Of a DNA stretch of 64,000 nt, positions 52,738 to 61,248 are shown piece after piece; positions within the stretch are counted from its first letter, which is position 1, and each line of letters opens with the position of its first letter. The DNA is from Nitrospirales bacterium. GTDB lineage: Bacteria > Nitrospirota > Nitrospiria > Nitrospirales > UBA8639. The notes below the pieces were generated by a model. The model searched no databases. It saw nothing but the letters and a program-made list of their open reading frames with translations, and was not told the DNA's origin. A program made the position numbers and the translations under genes. The DNA is taken from contig BQIU01000009.1 in assembly GCA_021603905.1 (NCBI GenBank), positions 20,685 through 84,684 of the forward strand, in the 5' to 3' direction.

Positions 52738-54837
52738 ATGCACAGCGAAATTTTCTCTGGAAAATACCACGTTCAACGGGAAATCGCTCGAGGGGGAATG
52801 GGAACAGTCTATTTGGCTGTGGACCAGACGCTTCATCGCGAAGTGGCGATTAAACTGCCCCATCCACATTTGAACAGCGATCCTAAGTTTGTCCGCAAGT
52901 TTCTCAAGGAAGCTCAGCGAATGGCGCAGATGAATCATGAAAATGTGATTCGGATCTATGAAATCGAAGAAGACGAAGGCGTGCATTTCATTGTGATGGA
53001 ATATTTCCCGGGGCAAGATCTCAGACAGCTTCTTCAGAATAAAGGTCCACTCGAGCTTTCATTAGCGCTTCGAATCGCTATTTCAGTGACGCAGGGTCTG
53101 GTCTACGCACATAAACGTGAACTTATTCATCGAGATATTAAGCCTGGCAACGTGCTTCTTGACAATCAGTACAACGTCAAGATTGTTGATTTCGGAATCG
53201 CCGCGGCGTTAGGTGAGTCGTCTACAACGATGACCAGCACACTCTTGGGTACACCAGAGTATATGTCTCCGGAGCAAATTCAAGGAGTGCAATTGACATC
53301 AAGTTCAGATCTGTATTCACTTGGAATGGTGTTGTACGAAATAGTGACGGGAATCACTCCCTATAAGGGACTTCCTTACCAAACTATACTGTTGAAGCTT
53401 GCCGATGACAGTTTTGAGCCCGAGTATGTTTTTCCGACTCACGTGCCCTCGTCGTTACAGTTTCTTATTCGGGGTCTCACGAAGAAGAATCCGTATGATC
53501 GTTTACAGGACACGACTGTTGTCTTGGAGACGTTGCGTGGTTATCAACATCATCCTGATTTTCTCTTACCCGCGGGTGGTGTCATTGACTCTCATGTTAC
53601 ACAATCGCAAAAGACTGTCGTGTTGGATAGTCCACCCTCATCACAACAAGCAAATCCTGGCGATCACAAGTTGGCCCATGAGCGAGCTGTTCAGGGATCC
53701 CCCGAATCTCATCGGTCCTCTACTCCGCCCGTAGCACGCTCCACCACTGCGGATACGCTCTCACGTGAAGGAAATGCGACATCTGGACGTGGGGCATCAG
53801 ACATTTCGGAGTCATTCAGTGAAGATTCTCCAACTCTTGAAATCGGTGACGCACGTCAGCCTCTTGCGACATCGTCTTGGATGCTTCTGTCGTTTGCGGT
53901 GATTTTGATTGTGGGTGTGAGCGGGTATCTTTGGTTTCGAACGTCGTTCGATGTTCCTCTCTCAGTGTCGCCGGTTGTGGAGGAAGATTCCGCTGATGCA
54001 GATCGGTTAGATTCCGACACCACTGTTGTCATTGACAAAGTAAGAAATCTTATTGAGAAGATGGTGAATCTTCAAGAAAAGACTCAGAATATCGAAACAC
54101 AGGTGACCTCACACGGTCTGAAGTTTGGACGGGCTGCGCAGCAACTTCTTGAGCAACGGAAGCAAGGAGTGTCAGTCAGTCGGCGTCAATCCCTACTTCC
54201 AGAACAGAGGCGGAGTCGGGAAATCATTTCTCAAAATTGGCAAGTGCTTGTGGAGGAACGAGCATCAGAATCTGTCGGTTTACATGAGATGATTGAGCGT
54301 CTTTCGACAGAAATCGAAACGATGTTGAAGGATAGTGTCTCTTTGCCTCTTAAGTCATTGTCCCCAGCCATACAGGACACAGTAGAGCGTACACGGAATG
54401 GTCTCCTCGCTGCGCATCAAAGCTTGTCAACGCAGGTGACGCGAGTTGCTAATGAATGGCAACACGATGTTACTCAGATGAATACGACGTTAGCTTTTCC
54501 AGAAGCGCAGCCATCATTACGAAAAGAGTTAGACGAGATTCTTGGAGAATTTCGTGAAGCGTATCAGCGCCAAGATTTAGCGTCACTTGAGGACATGACC
54601 AATATGTCTGAAAGTCGTGCTCGCATGCTTCGAGGATTATTTCGGTATTGGGCCTCGTTCACCATCAACATGGGTGTTCGATTGCATCCTCCTGATTCGG
54701 CGACGGTCGTTGTGACATTAGAGAATATGATTGATCGTCAGGGACGTCCGATTAGCCGTGAGCGTGAACGTATTATTGGCACACAAACATTAACCATTGA
54801 TAAGCAAGGAGAGAGATGGGGGAAGTTGGAATGGTAA
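52738..54837 (+). CDS. Membrane Ser/Thr protein kinase (PpkA-like), first copy
   Basis: Protein of 699 residues. The kinase domain (about 10-270) is intact: GGMGTVY loop, VAIK Lys39, HRDIKPGN (131-138), DFG (151-153), GTPEYMSPEQ and SDLYSLGMVLYEI. A low-complexity linker leads to one TM (about 379-400) and an extracytoplasmic helical region. The final ~100 residues (FREAYQRQDLASLEDMTN ... GERWGKLEW) are shared with the second kinase and may form a small sensor domain. In T6SS, PpkA-type kinases phosphorylate Fha to trigger assembly. The start has no clear ribosome site. It is followed by the FHA-SLT gene on the same strand. Confidence 0.88.
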   Translation: MHSEIFSGKYHVQREIARGGMGTVYLAVDQTLHREVAIKLPHPHLNSDPKFVRKFLKEAQRMAQMNHENVIRIYEIEEDEGVHFIVMEYFPGQDLRQLLQNKGPLELSLALRIAISVTQGLVYAHKRELIHRDIKPGNVLLDNQYNVKIVDFGIAAALGESSTTMTSTLLGTPEYMSPEQIQGVQLTSSSDLYSLGMVLYEIVTGITPYKGLPYQTILLKLADDSFEPEYVFPTHVPSSLQFLIRGLTKKNPYDRLQDTTVVLETLRGYQHHPDFLLPAGGVIDSHVTQSQKTVVLDSPPSSQQANPGDHKLAHERAVQGSPESHRSSTPPVARSTTADTLSREGNATSGRGASDISESFSEDSPTLEIGDARQPLATSSWMLLSFAVILIVGVSGYLWFRTSFDVPLSVSPVVEEDSADADRLDSDTTVVIDKVRNLIEKMVNLQEKTQNIETQVTSHGLKFGRAAQQLLEQRKQGVSVSRRQSLLPEQRRSREIISQNWQVLVEERASESVGLHEMIERLSTEIETMLKDSVSLPLKSLSPAIQDTVERTRNGLLAAHQSLSTQVTRVANEWQHDVTQMNTTLAFPEAQPSLRKELDEILGEFREAYQRQDLASLEDMTNMSESRARMLRGLFRYWASFTINMGVRLHPPDSATVVVTLENMIDRQGRPISRERERIIGTQTLTIDKQGERWGKLEW

Positions 54838-54860
54838 TTCTTGCAAGGTTGATGTCTCGG

Positions 54861-54902
54861 AAAGAGCCGTAGGAGCTTCAGGGTTTTTTCGTGCTCTTTT
54901 TT
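54861..54902 (+). terminator. Candidate intrinsic terminator after the first kinase
   Basis: AAAGAGC (54861-54867) pairs with GCTCTTT (54893-54899), which runs into further T residues. The 25-base loop is long, so strength is uncertain. Confidence 0.4.
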
Positions 54903-54968
54903 GTAATGTTTCATGTGTCTTTCTGTCATCTGTAAAGTCAGCCTCGATCACAAAGGAGTGATGTATCG

Positions 54969-56792
54969 ATGACCGATGATCGCACTATTCAGTTGTCTGA
55001 ATTGTTGCCGATCATCGTGCGTGTGGAGAAAGGCTTGATAAAAGAGAGAGAGCATCGGTTTACGACGACCGTTCGTGTCGGACGATCTACTGAATGCAAT
55101 CTCCAGCTGCTGGATCGCTCTGTGAGCAAATTGCATATGGAGATCCGGTTCGAAGGACGACAGTGGTGGATTCATGACTTGCAGAGTCGTAACGGAACGT
55201 TTCTGAATGGGACTCGCGTTGAACGCGAACCATTGGGTGAAGTGAATAGGTTGGAACTTGGACGTGGAGGTCCCATTCTGGATGTGACGGTTGAGGCGCT
55301 TGCGGATTTGCGGGAGCGGTCTCCGGTTGATTCTTCATCGGCTAGTTTTGTCAGAATAGATTCTAGCAAGGATAACTCATCGTTAGGAGTGGCACCTGAA
55401 CCGGAAGTTCCGCGACCTATAGATCCGCCAGATGATCTTGAACGCCGCATTGCGCTGGCAGAAAAAGCGGCACAAGCTGCGGAAGCACGGCGATTGAAGC
55501 CGACCGATCGTGAGTCTATCCCAGAGTCACAGAGAAATAGTGAACTCTTGGAACGATTTGAGGATGAGGCTGAGATGCCCAGTTCTGTTGAGCAGCCATC
55601 AAGTGAGACGCCATCTCAACCTGTTTCCGACGTGGGGTCTGAGCCGGTTTCTGATCCTTCTCCTCCCGAACAAGCTTCGATGACTCAAATCATCAGAAGT
55701 GCGCTCGATCGGCGGTCTGGCGAGGGGGCTGGCGAACGGACCATCATGATTAAACGAACATTCGATGACGTATTTAAACGCCGCTCTCGCAAATATCAAA
55801 TGGCTGTTGCCCTTGGTCTTTGTCTTTCACTGATTTTGGCTGGAGTGGCTTGGTATCAAACCTCCAAGATGGCTCATCTCAGAGTGATGGCGTCTGACCT
55901 GTTTTATTCGATGAAGACGCTGGAGTTAGAGCTGGCGAATCTCGAGGACATGGTCTTGCGAGAATTAAGTCCGACACAGGTGGAAAATATGTTGAAAAGG
56001 AAAAAAAATCTTGAATTAGCCCGACAACGAACGGCCCAAGAATATGAGAAATTCCTGGAGGATATTGGCATCTATTCACCTACTATGCCCCCACAGGATC
56101 GTCTTATTCTGCGGATGGCAAGATTATTTGGAGAAAGTGAAGTCGAAATGCCGGAAGAATTTGTTCAAGAAGTCAAACGGTACATCCGTAAATGGCAATC
56201 GACTAATGCGTTAGCGAAGGCCATTGCGCGTGCCAATAAACATCATTACGGAGACAGTGTGGCAAAAGCCATGCTCGCCGAACATATGCCCCCACAGTTT
56301 TTTTATCTAGGACTCAAAGAAAGTGCATTTAATCTAAAGGCTGTTGGTCCAAAGACTCGATTTGGTATTGCCAAGGGACCTTGGCAGTTTATTCCAACAA
56401 CGGCCGTGGAGTATGGTTTGCAGACCGGACCGTTAGTTGATATTGAGCGGTATGATCCCCGCGACGATCGGCATAATTTTCAAAAGGCCACGCGCGCTGC
56501 CGCAAAATACTTGCGGTATTTATACACGACAGAAGCACAGGCATCAGGGCTTCTCGTGATGGCGTCGTATAATTGGGGGCCGACTCGTGTCAAAAAGCTG
56601 ATACGAAAGCTTTCTCCGAATCCAAGAGACCGAAATTTTTGGCAGCTCATGAAGCAGTTTCAGATTCCACAACAAACAAAAGATTATGTGTTGTATATTT
56701 TTTCCGCAACAGTCATTGGACAAGACCCTGAATTGTTTGGATTTCAGTTTCCTGCTCCGCTCCCAGAAAGCATGTTCTCCTCCTCGGACTAA
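54969..56792 (+). CDS. FHA-TM-lytic transglycosylase fusion protein
   Basis: Protein of 607 residues with an unusual order. A cytoplasmic FHA domain (about 25-105: VRVGRSTECNLQL, SKLHMEI, SRNGTFLNGT) is followed by a Glu/Pro/Ser-rich linker, one TM (about 276-296, MAVALGLCLSLILAGVAWY), a coiled-coil stalk (about 300-365), and an extracytoplasmic SLT-type transglycosylase domain (about 435-590) with the catalytic Glu451 in LGLKESAFN, then GPWQFIPTTA and ASYNWGP. It would cleave peptidoglycan glycan strands. The FHA part could tether it to phosphorylated kinase or T6SS partners. The start follows AAAGGAG. TssL here lacks a peptidoglycan-binding domain, so this enzyme could open or anchor the wall for the apparatus; that is inference. 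Confidence 0.87.
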   Translation: MTDDRTIQLSELLPIIVRVEKGLIKEREHRFTTTVRVGRSTECNLQLLDRSVSKLHMEIRFEGRQWWIHDLQSRNGTFLNGTRVEREPLGEVNRLELGRGGPILDVTVEALADLRERSPVDSSSASFVRIDSSKDNSSLGVAPEPEVPRPIDPPDDLERRIALAEKAAQAAEARRLKPTDRESIPESQRNSELLERFEDEAEMPSSVEQPSSETPSQPVSDVGSEPVSDPSPPEQASMTQIIRSALDRRSGEGAGERTIMIKRTFDDVFKRRSRKYQMAVALGLCLSLILAGVAWYQTSKMAHLRVMASDLFYSMKTLELELANLEDMVLRELSPTQVENMLKRKKNLELARQRTAQEYEKFLEDIGIYSPTMPPQDRLILRMARLFGESEVEMPEEFVQEVKRYIRKWQSTNALAKAIARANKHHYGDSVAKAMLAEHMPPQFFYLGLKESAFNLKAVGPKTRFGIAKGPWQFIPTTAVEYGLQTGPLVDIERYDPRDDRHNFQKATRAAAKYLRYLYTTEAQASGLLVMASYNWGPTRVKKLIRKLSPNPRDRNFWQLMKQFQIPQQTKDYVLYIFSATVIGQDPELFGFQFPAPLPESMFSSSD

Positions 56793-56902
56793 CGGTGGTC
56801 TCTCGTTGCAGCGTTATAGATCGGACCCTGCGATCCGTGAGGTGAGACATGCTATTAACATGTATCCCAGTATAACCCTTCTTATTAGATTCTCATCCTA
56901 TC

Positions 56903-58255
56903 TTATGAGCTCGTACTTCTCGACTGTGGGCGCGGTGGTTCGATTCCATATTTTTTCATTTTATAATAGATAGTTCCTCGACTAACTTTTAGCACTTTGG
57001 CAGCTTTTGTTGTATCCCAATGATGTTGAGTCAGAACTTGCAGAAAGGCCTGTTTATTGATGGTGTTCAACGGCGTTTCATGTTCTGTTAATTCAATGGA
57101 TGTCCACGTCGTTGAATCTTCTAGGAGTACTGACTCATCAATGAGATGAGATGATCGAGAACGAAGGATTGCGCTATACAGTACATTTTCCAGTTGACGC
57201 ACATTGCCTGGCCAAGGTGCTCCGTTCAGACGATTTCTGGCTTCATCGGTAATGAGGGGTTCACTCGATAATCCGAGTTCTTTGGTGATTTTTTGAACAA
57301 AGTGTTTGACAAGTAATGGGATATCCTCTGCACGCTCACGTAATGGTTGAATCGTCAGTTGAACGACTCGTAGGCGATAATAAAGATCAGCTCGAATATC
57401 ACCATCGTGCATGGCTTTTTCTAAGTCTCGATTCGTGGCTGTGATGACCCGAACATCCACCGGAACTTCTTTCGCGCTTCCCAAACGCATGATCGCCTTT
57501 TCTTGTAGGAAACGAAGAATCTTGGCTTGGGCGCTCATGCTGAGTTCTCCTATTTCGTCGAGAAAAATTGTTCCGCCTCGTGCTTCTTCAATTTTCCCAG
57601 TTTTCATGATTTGCGCTCCTGTAAAGGCGCCTTTTTCGTAGCCAAACAATTCACTTTCAATGAGGTCTAGAGGAATGGCTGCACAGTTGACTGGGACAAA
57701 TGGTTTATGATGTCTCTGACTGACGTTGTGGAGCGCACGAGCTACAAGCTCTTTTCCTGTCCCATGTTCCCCACGTATTAAGACCGTTGCCGGACTGTCT
57801 CCAACGTCTTGGATGAGTTGATAGAGTTGATGCATCGCCTGACTTTCCCCGACGAGTCCTGTGAAATGAGACGAAGTGGGGGAAGGTTTGCGAAGATGTT
57901 CGACTGGTTCTGGCTTCGGTGATGAAGGAGGTTGGCTAAGTTTAGGTAAGGGAATGGTCTCGTCTTCACGATAACAGAGATATTCTATTTGGAAAGGGAA
58001 GATTTCTAGGAGGCAACGGTTCGGTAAGGTGATGGGTTCCGAAATTCGCTGACTATCCAGTAAAATTCCATTCGTGCTTTTGTCATGCAGAACCATTTTC
58101 CCATTTTCGATTTCAATGATCGCTTCTTGTCGTGAGACATGTGGATTTACGAGTATCAGATCATTGTCTTCGGAACGTCCGATCGTAATGCGATTTTTTG
58201 CATGAGTGGTTTTGTGAATGAGCACTGAATCTAAATACACTTTCAATTCAATCAT
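56903..58255 (-). CDS. FHA-domain sigma54-dependent transcription activator
   Basis: Protein of 450 residues. The FHA domain (1-95: ITIGRSEDNDLIL, SRQEAII, STNGILLD) replaces the usual receiver domain. The AAA+ core has Walker A GEHGTGKE (162-169), the sigma54-contacting GAFTGA loop (209-214) and Walker B GTIFLDEIGE (228-237). A Fis-type helix-turn-helix ends the protein (AAKVLKVSRGTIYYKMKKYGI). It begins four bases after the kinase stop, so both are co-transcribed. A phosphothreonine signal from that kinase probably switches it on. It is the natural candidate to act at the sigma54 promoters found before the T6SS, hcp and LPP20/CHASE2 units. Confidence 0.93.
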   Translation of the reverse strand: MIELKVYLDSVLIHKTTHAKNRITIGRSEDNDLILVNPHVSRQEAIIEIENGKMVLHDKSTNGILLDSQRISEPITLPNRCLLEIFPFQIEYLCYREDETIPLPKLSQPPSSPKPEPVEHLRKPSPTSSHFTGLVGESQAMHQLYQLIQDVGDSPATVLIRGEHGTGKELVARALHNVSQRHHKPFVPVNCAAIPLDLIESELFGYEKGAFTGAQIMKTGKIEEARGGTIFLDEIGELSMSAQAKILRFLQEKAIMRLGSAKEVPVDVRVITATNRDLEKAMHDGDIRADLYYRLRVVQLTIQPLRERAEDIPLLVKHFVQKITKELGLSSEPLITDEARNRLNGAPWPGNVRQLENVLYSAILRSRSSHLIDESVLLEDSTTWTSIELTEHETPLNTINKQAFLQVLTQHHWDTTKAAKVLKVSRGTIYYKMKKYGIEPPRPQSRSTSS

Positions 58256-58259
58256 ATTC

Positions 58260-60425
58260 TTACCATTGAATTTTCCCCCATTGTTCGCCTTCCTTGGGGA
58301 TTGTAAGCGTGGTTTCCCGAATGATGGGGTTAGGCGTTATGCGTTTACCTTTTTGATCAATCAACTTCGTGATCAATAACTTTGCCGAAACCCCTTGATT
58401 GGTTATGGATTTGATTTCCGTTGCCACTTGTATTGTTGAATATGTTTTAAACATCAACTGTAAATACCGGACTCTTTTCGAGTCCATGGTTGTGATTTGT
58501 TGAAGAGTTGGAAGGCTTTGAGTCTCATACGCCTTCTGGAAGTTTTTCAATAATGCCGTAATTTGTTGCCGTTCCCTTTCTTGGCGTTGTCGGTCTTGTT
58601 CTGCTGCGAGGCGTTGACGCTCAGCTGCTGCGCGTGCCTCAGCCTCTTGACGTTCGCGCGCCGCTTTTTCACGGGCCTTCTTTTCTGTCTCAGCGGCTTG
58701 TTCCGCCGCGAGCCGTTGAGCTTCCTCTTGCAGCCGCTTGCTTTCAGCGTGCTTTGTCCGTTGTTTTGCTTCGGCGGCAGCCTTGGCTTCGGCGTCTCGG
58801 CGTTGTTGGTCTTCCTGCTCTCTTCTCTTGAGTTCTTCAATCAGCCGATGACGTTCAGCTTTTTCTTGTTCAGTTTTCTTACTCTCAGCTTCGAGTGCTG
58901 CTACGAGGCGGTCCTTTTCGGCTTTAGTCTTTGCCAATTGTTCGGCCTCTTGGCGTTGTCGGTCTTGTTCTGCGGCGAGGCGTTGACGCTCGGCTGCTGC
59001 GCGTGCCTCAGCCTCTTGACGTTCGCGCGCCGCTTTTTCACGGGCCTTCTTTTCTGTCTGAGCGGCTTGTTCCGCCGCGAGCCGTTGAGCTTCCTCTTGG
59101 TGTCTTACTGCAGCGAGTTCGGCCTGTTGTTTCGCTTCGGTACCAGCCTTGGCTTTGCGGAAATTTTGCACTCCATCATTGTCTACATCCTTAGCAGTTG
59201 CCAAATTGGTTAAGTGTTCATTTTTCGCCGCCTGACGTTGCGGCTCAGTATGTATTTGTTGAGACAGTTCAGCTTTACGTCCAATTTCTTCTTTTTTCTC
59301 AGAAACGAAAAATGGCCAAGGATATGAGTAGAAGACCCCCAGAATACATAACGCGGTTAGCAACCCTCCAACTAATATAAGCGACCATCGCGTCGATTCA
59401 GGAGGCGTTTGATTGGAGTCTTGGGTTGGCTTTGGACCATCGTTCATCGAATCAGATGGAGGCCTAGATTCAGAGATCTCTGCGGTTTTTCCTTTAGCTT
59501 CAGTATGTCCTATCGATGGCCTTGGCCTCTTGACGGAAGGTTGGGGTGGTTCTAATCCTGTTTGTGCCAAGGCCATAGTCGCATCGACATTGGATTGATC
59601 TTGCTCCAACTGACTGAGATTATAAGTCAGAGTCCCAATGATTTGATCTGGACTACTAATCCTTTCATCGGGGTTTTTTTTGATGAGTCCTCTAATGACA
59701 TCTTGAATTTCGAGAGGAGTATGTTGCGGGAAGGTTAGGATGGGATCTGATGATTCATACGCCAGTTTTCCAATGATTGTATGACCTGGAATTCCTTTAT
59801 AAGGCGTTTTTCCTGTGATCATTTCGTAGGTCACCATTCCCAACGAATAGAGATCACTTCGCGCGTCAACCAGCTCTCCGCGTGCCTGTTCTGGTGACAT
59901 GTATTCTGGCGTGCCAATCACAGTTCCGGTGACCGTGACCGATGACTCATCGAGTGCGGCTGCTATTCCAAAGTCGGTGATTTTCACTTGGTCTCGTTCC
60001 GTGAGCATAATGTTGCCCGGTTTAATGTCCCGATGCACAATACCTTTGTTATGAGCATAGGTCAGAGCCTCTGCCGTTTGAATGGCTATACGTAGGGCAT
60101 GGGTAAGCGACAGGGGACTCTGTTCTCTAATGAGGTCTTTCAGATCTTTTCCCGGGCAATATTCCATGACAATATAATGACGATTCTGTTCTTCTTCGAC
60201 GGCGTAGATTCGCATAATGTTGGGATGATCGAGTCGAGCCATGGCTCGTGCTTCCCGAAGAAACCGCTGTGCAAATGCTGGGTCGCTACTGAATTGTGGA
60301 TGCAGGACTTTGATGGCGACTTGTCGACGGAGGGTGAGGTCGAGGACATGGTAAATGACGCCCATTCCACCTTTCGCTATCTCTCGTTGGACTTGATACT
60401 TTCCGGAAAATATTTGGCTATCCAT
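58260..60425 (-). CDS. Membrane Ser/Thr protein kinase with long coiled coil, second copy
   Basis: Protein of 721 residues. The kinase domain is intact (VAIK39, HRDIKPGN 131-138, DFG 151-153, GTPEYMSPEQ, SDLYSLGMVTYEM) and closely similar to the first kinase from the first residues on (IFSGKY.VQREIA.GGMG). One TM follows (about 346-368). Then a TolA-like Ala/Glu/Lys/Arg/Gln-rich coiled coil (about 395-620) contains two near-identical 50-residue blocks. The last ~100 residues (NFQKAYETQSLPTLQQITTM ... GEQWGKIQW) are homologous to the end of the first kinase. It is encoded just ahead of the FHA-sigma54 activator, pointing to a dedicated signal pair. Confidence 0.9.
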   Translation of the reverse strand: MDSQIFSGKYQVQREIAKGGMGVIYHVLDLTLRRQVAIKVLHPQFSSDPAFAQRFLREARAMARLDHPNIMRIYAVEEEQNRHYIVMEYCPGKDLKDLIREQSPLSLTHALRIAIQTAEALTYAHNKGIVHRDIKPGNIMLTERDQVKITDFGIAAALDESSVTVTGTVIGTPEYMSPEQARGELVDARSDLYSLGMVTYEMITGKTPYKGIPGHTIIGKLAYESSDPILTFPQHTPLEIQDVIRGLIKKNPDERISSPDQIIGTLTYNLSQLEQDQSNVDATMALAQTGLEPPQPSVKRPRPSIGHTEAKGKTAEISESRPPSDSMNDGPKPTQDSNQTPPESTRWSLILVGGLLTALCILGVFYSYPWPFFVSEKKEEIGRKAELSQQIHTEPQRQAAKNEHLTNLATAKDVDNDGVQNFRKAKAGTEAKQQAELAAVRHQEEAQRLAAEQAAQTEKKAREKAARERQEAEARAAAERQRLAAEQDRQRQEAEQLAKTKAEKDRLVAALEAESKKTEQEKAERHRLIEELKRREQEDQQRRDAEAKAAAEAKQRTKHAESKRLQEEAQRLAAEQAAETEKKAREKAARERQEAEARAAAERQRLAAEQDRQRQERERQQITALLKNFQKAYETQSLPTLQQITTMDSKRVRYLQLMFKTYSTIQVATEIKSITNQGVSAKLLITKLIDQKGKRITPNPIIRETTLTIPKEGEQWGKIQW
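58581..59099 (-). repeat. Duplicated 150-bp blocks encoding the kinase coiled coil
   Basis: Bases 58581-58730 and 58950-59099 (offset 369, a multiple of three) are almost identical. They encode repeated AERQRLAAEQDRQRQE and EKKAREKAARERQEAEARAA segments. Length variation between strains is expected. Confidence 0.85.
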
Positions 60426-60483
60426 TGAGGGCGACTCTCAGATGGACTGAATAAAGCACCGGAAGAACTCAATACACGCTAGA

Positions 60484-60511
60484 AGTATACTCATTCTAAT
60501 TAGGAAAACAA
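60484..60511 (-). promoter_or_regulatory. Candidate sigma70-type promoter of the kinase/activator operon
   Basis: On the minus strand, TTGTTT (60511-60506) and TATACT (60489-60484) are separated by 16 bases, about 60 bases before the kinase ATG. No -24/-12 element is seen here, so the regulator operon may be expressed independently of sigma54. Confidence 0.4.
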
Positions 60512-61248
60512 CCTGACATTTTATCTGATTATGCGCTCACGCTGATGCATTGATGGAACAAGGGATAGGAAGACAGAGCTATCCGACCTTTGTCGGCAAG
60601 GCTACTTCAGCGGAGTAGGCTCATCTCATGTGGAGGGCCTGAATTGGGGGCCTTCGCTGACGGTATCAGTTGGGCTATTGGCTGAAAAGCTTGGGAGCTT
60701 AAAAAGAAACGTTTCAGACGCTCTGCTTGAGTTGAATCTGGTAGACAGATAGGGAGAGAAGGTGGTTTGAGTCGAAAAGTCTATAGCGAAACCAAATAAG
60801 TTCCAGTGGTGTGCTGAGGCCATGAACGTTCAACGCACCACTTGTCTTATCTGTTCAACCTTCACTGAGAATTCCTATGGTCATTCACCATTGTGATCAT
60901 AAATGGTCTCAGTGGATACGTTTGTTCGGAAGACCAAGCGTTCCTGATGGACAATCGAAAATAGCGACATAATAATCCTTTTGATTCCAGCATCAAAGGT
61001 ATCCATGTGCCCCCGCGAAATTACCTACTAGAAACATCGGAAGTTATTTACAACGGCTGTAGGCAACCTTATACATCATAATCCTGCGAACTTTGCATAA
61101 CCAAGAAGCATTTGGAGAATAAGACGTCTAATTTTTTCCTATATCATCAGACGGTGTTTTTACTCCTCTCCAAACTAGACTGCATCAGCGGATGTTCGTA
61201 ATGTTGGGAGGTGACGCGTGTCTTTTGATTGAGATTCAAATGGTGCTT
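60512..61248. other. Intergenic region without recognisable gene
   Basis: Lies between the kinase operon and the 3' end of the TPR/barrel gene. I see a small hairpin (CCGACCTTTGTCGG near 60578-60591) but no supported gene, repeat unit or operator. Confidence 0.5.

Noticed and set aside
56686..56973. Plus-strand frame over the FHA-SLT end and convergent gap
   Set aside because: Shadow of the FHA-SLT and activator genes with no start signal.
60626..60823. 65-codon minus frame in the kinase/barrel gap
   Set aside because: No ribosome site, no recognisable motif; composition looks random.
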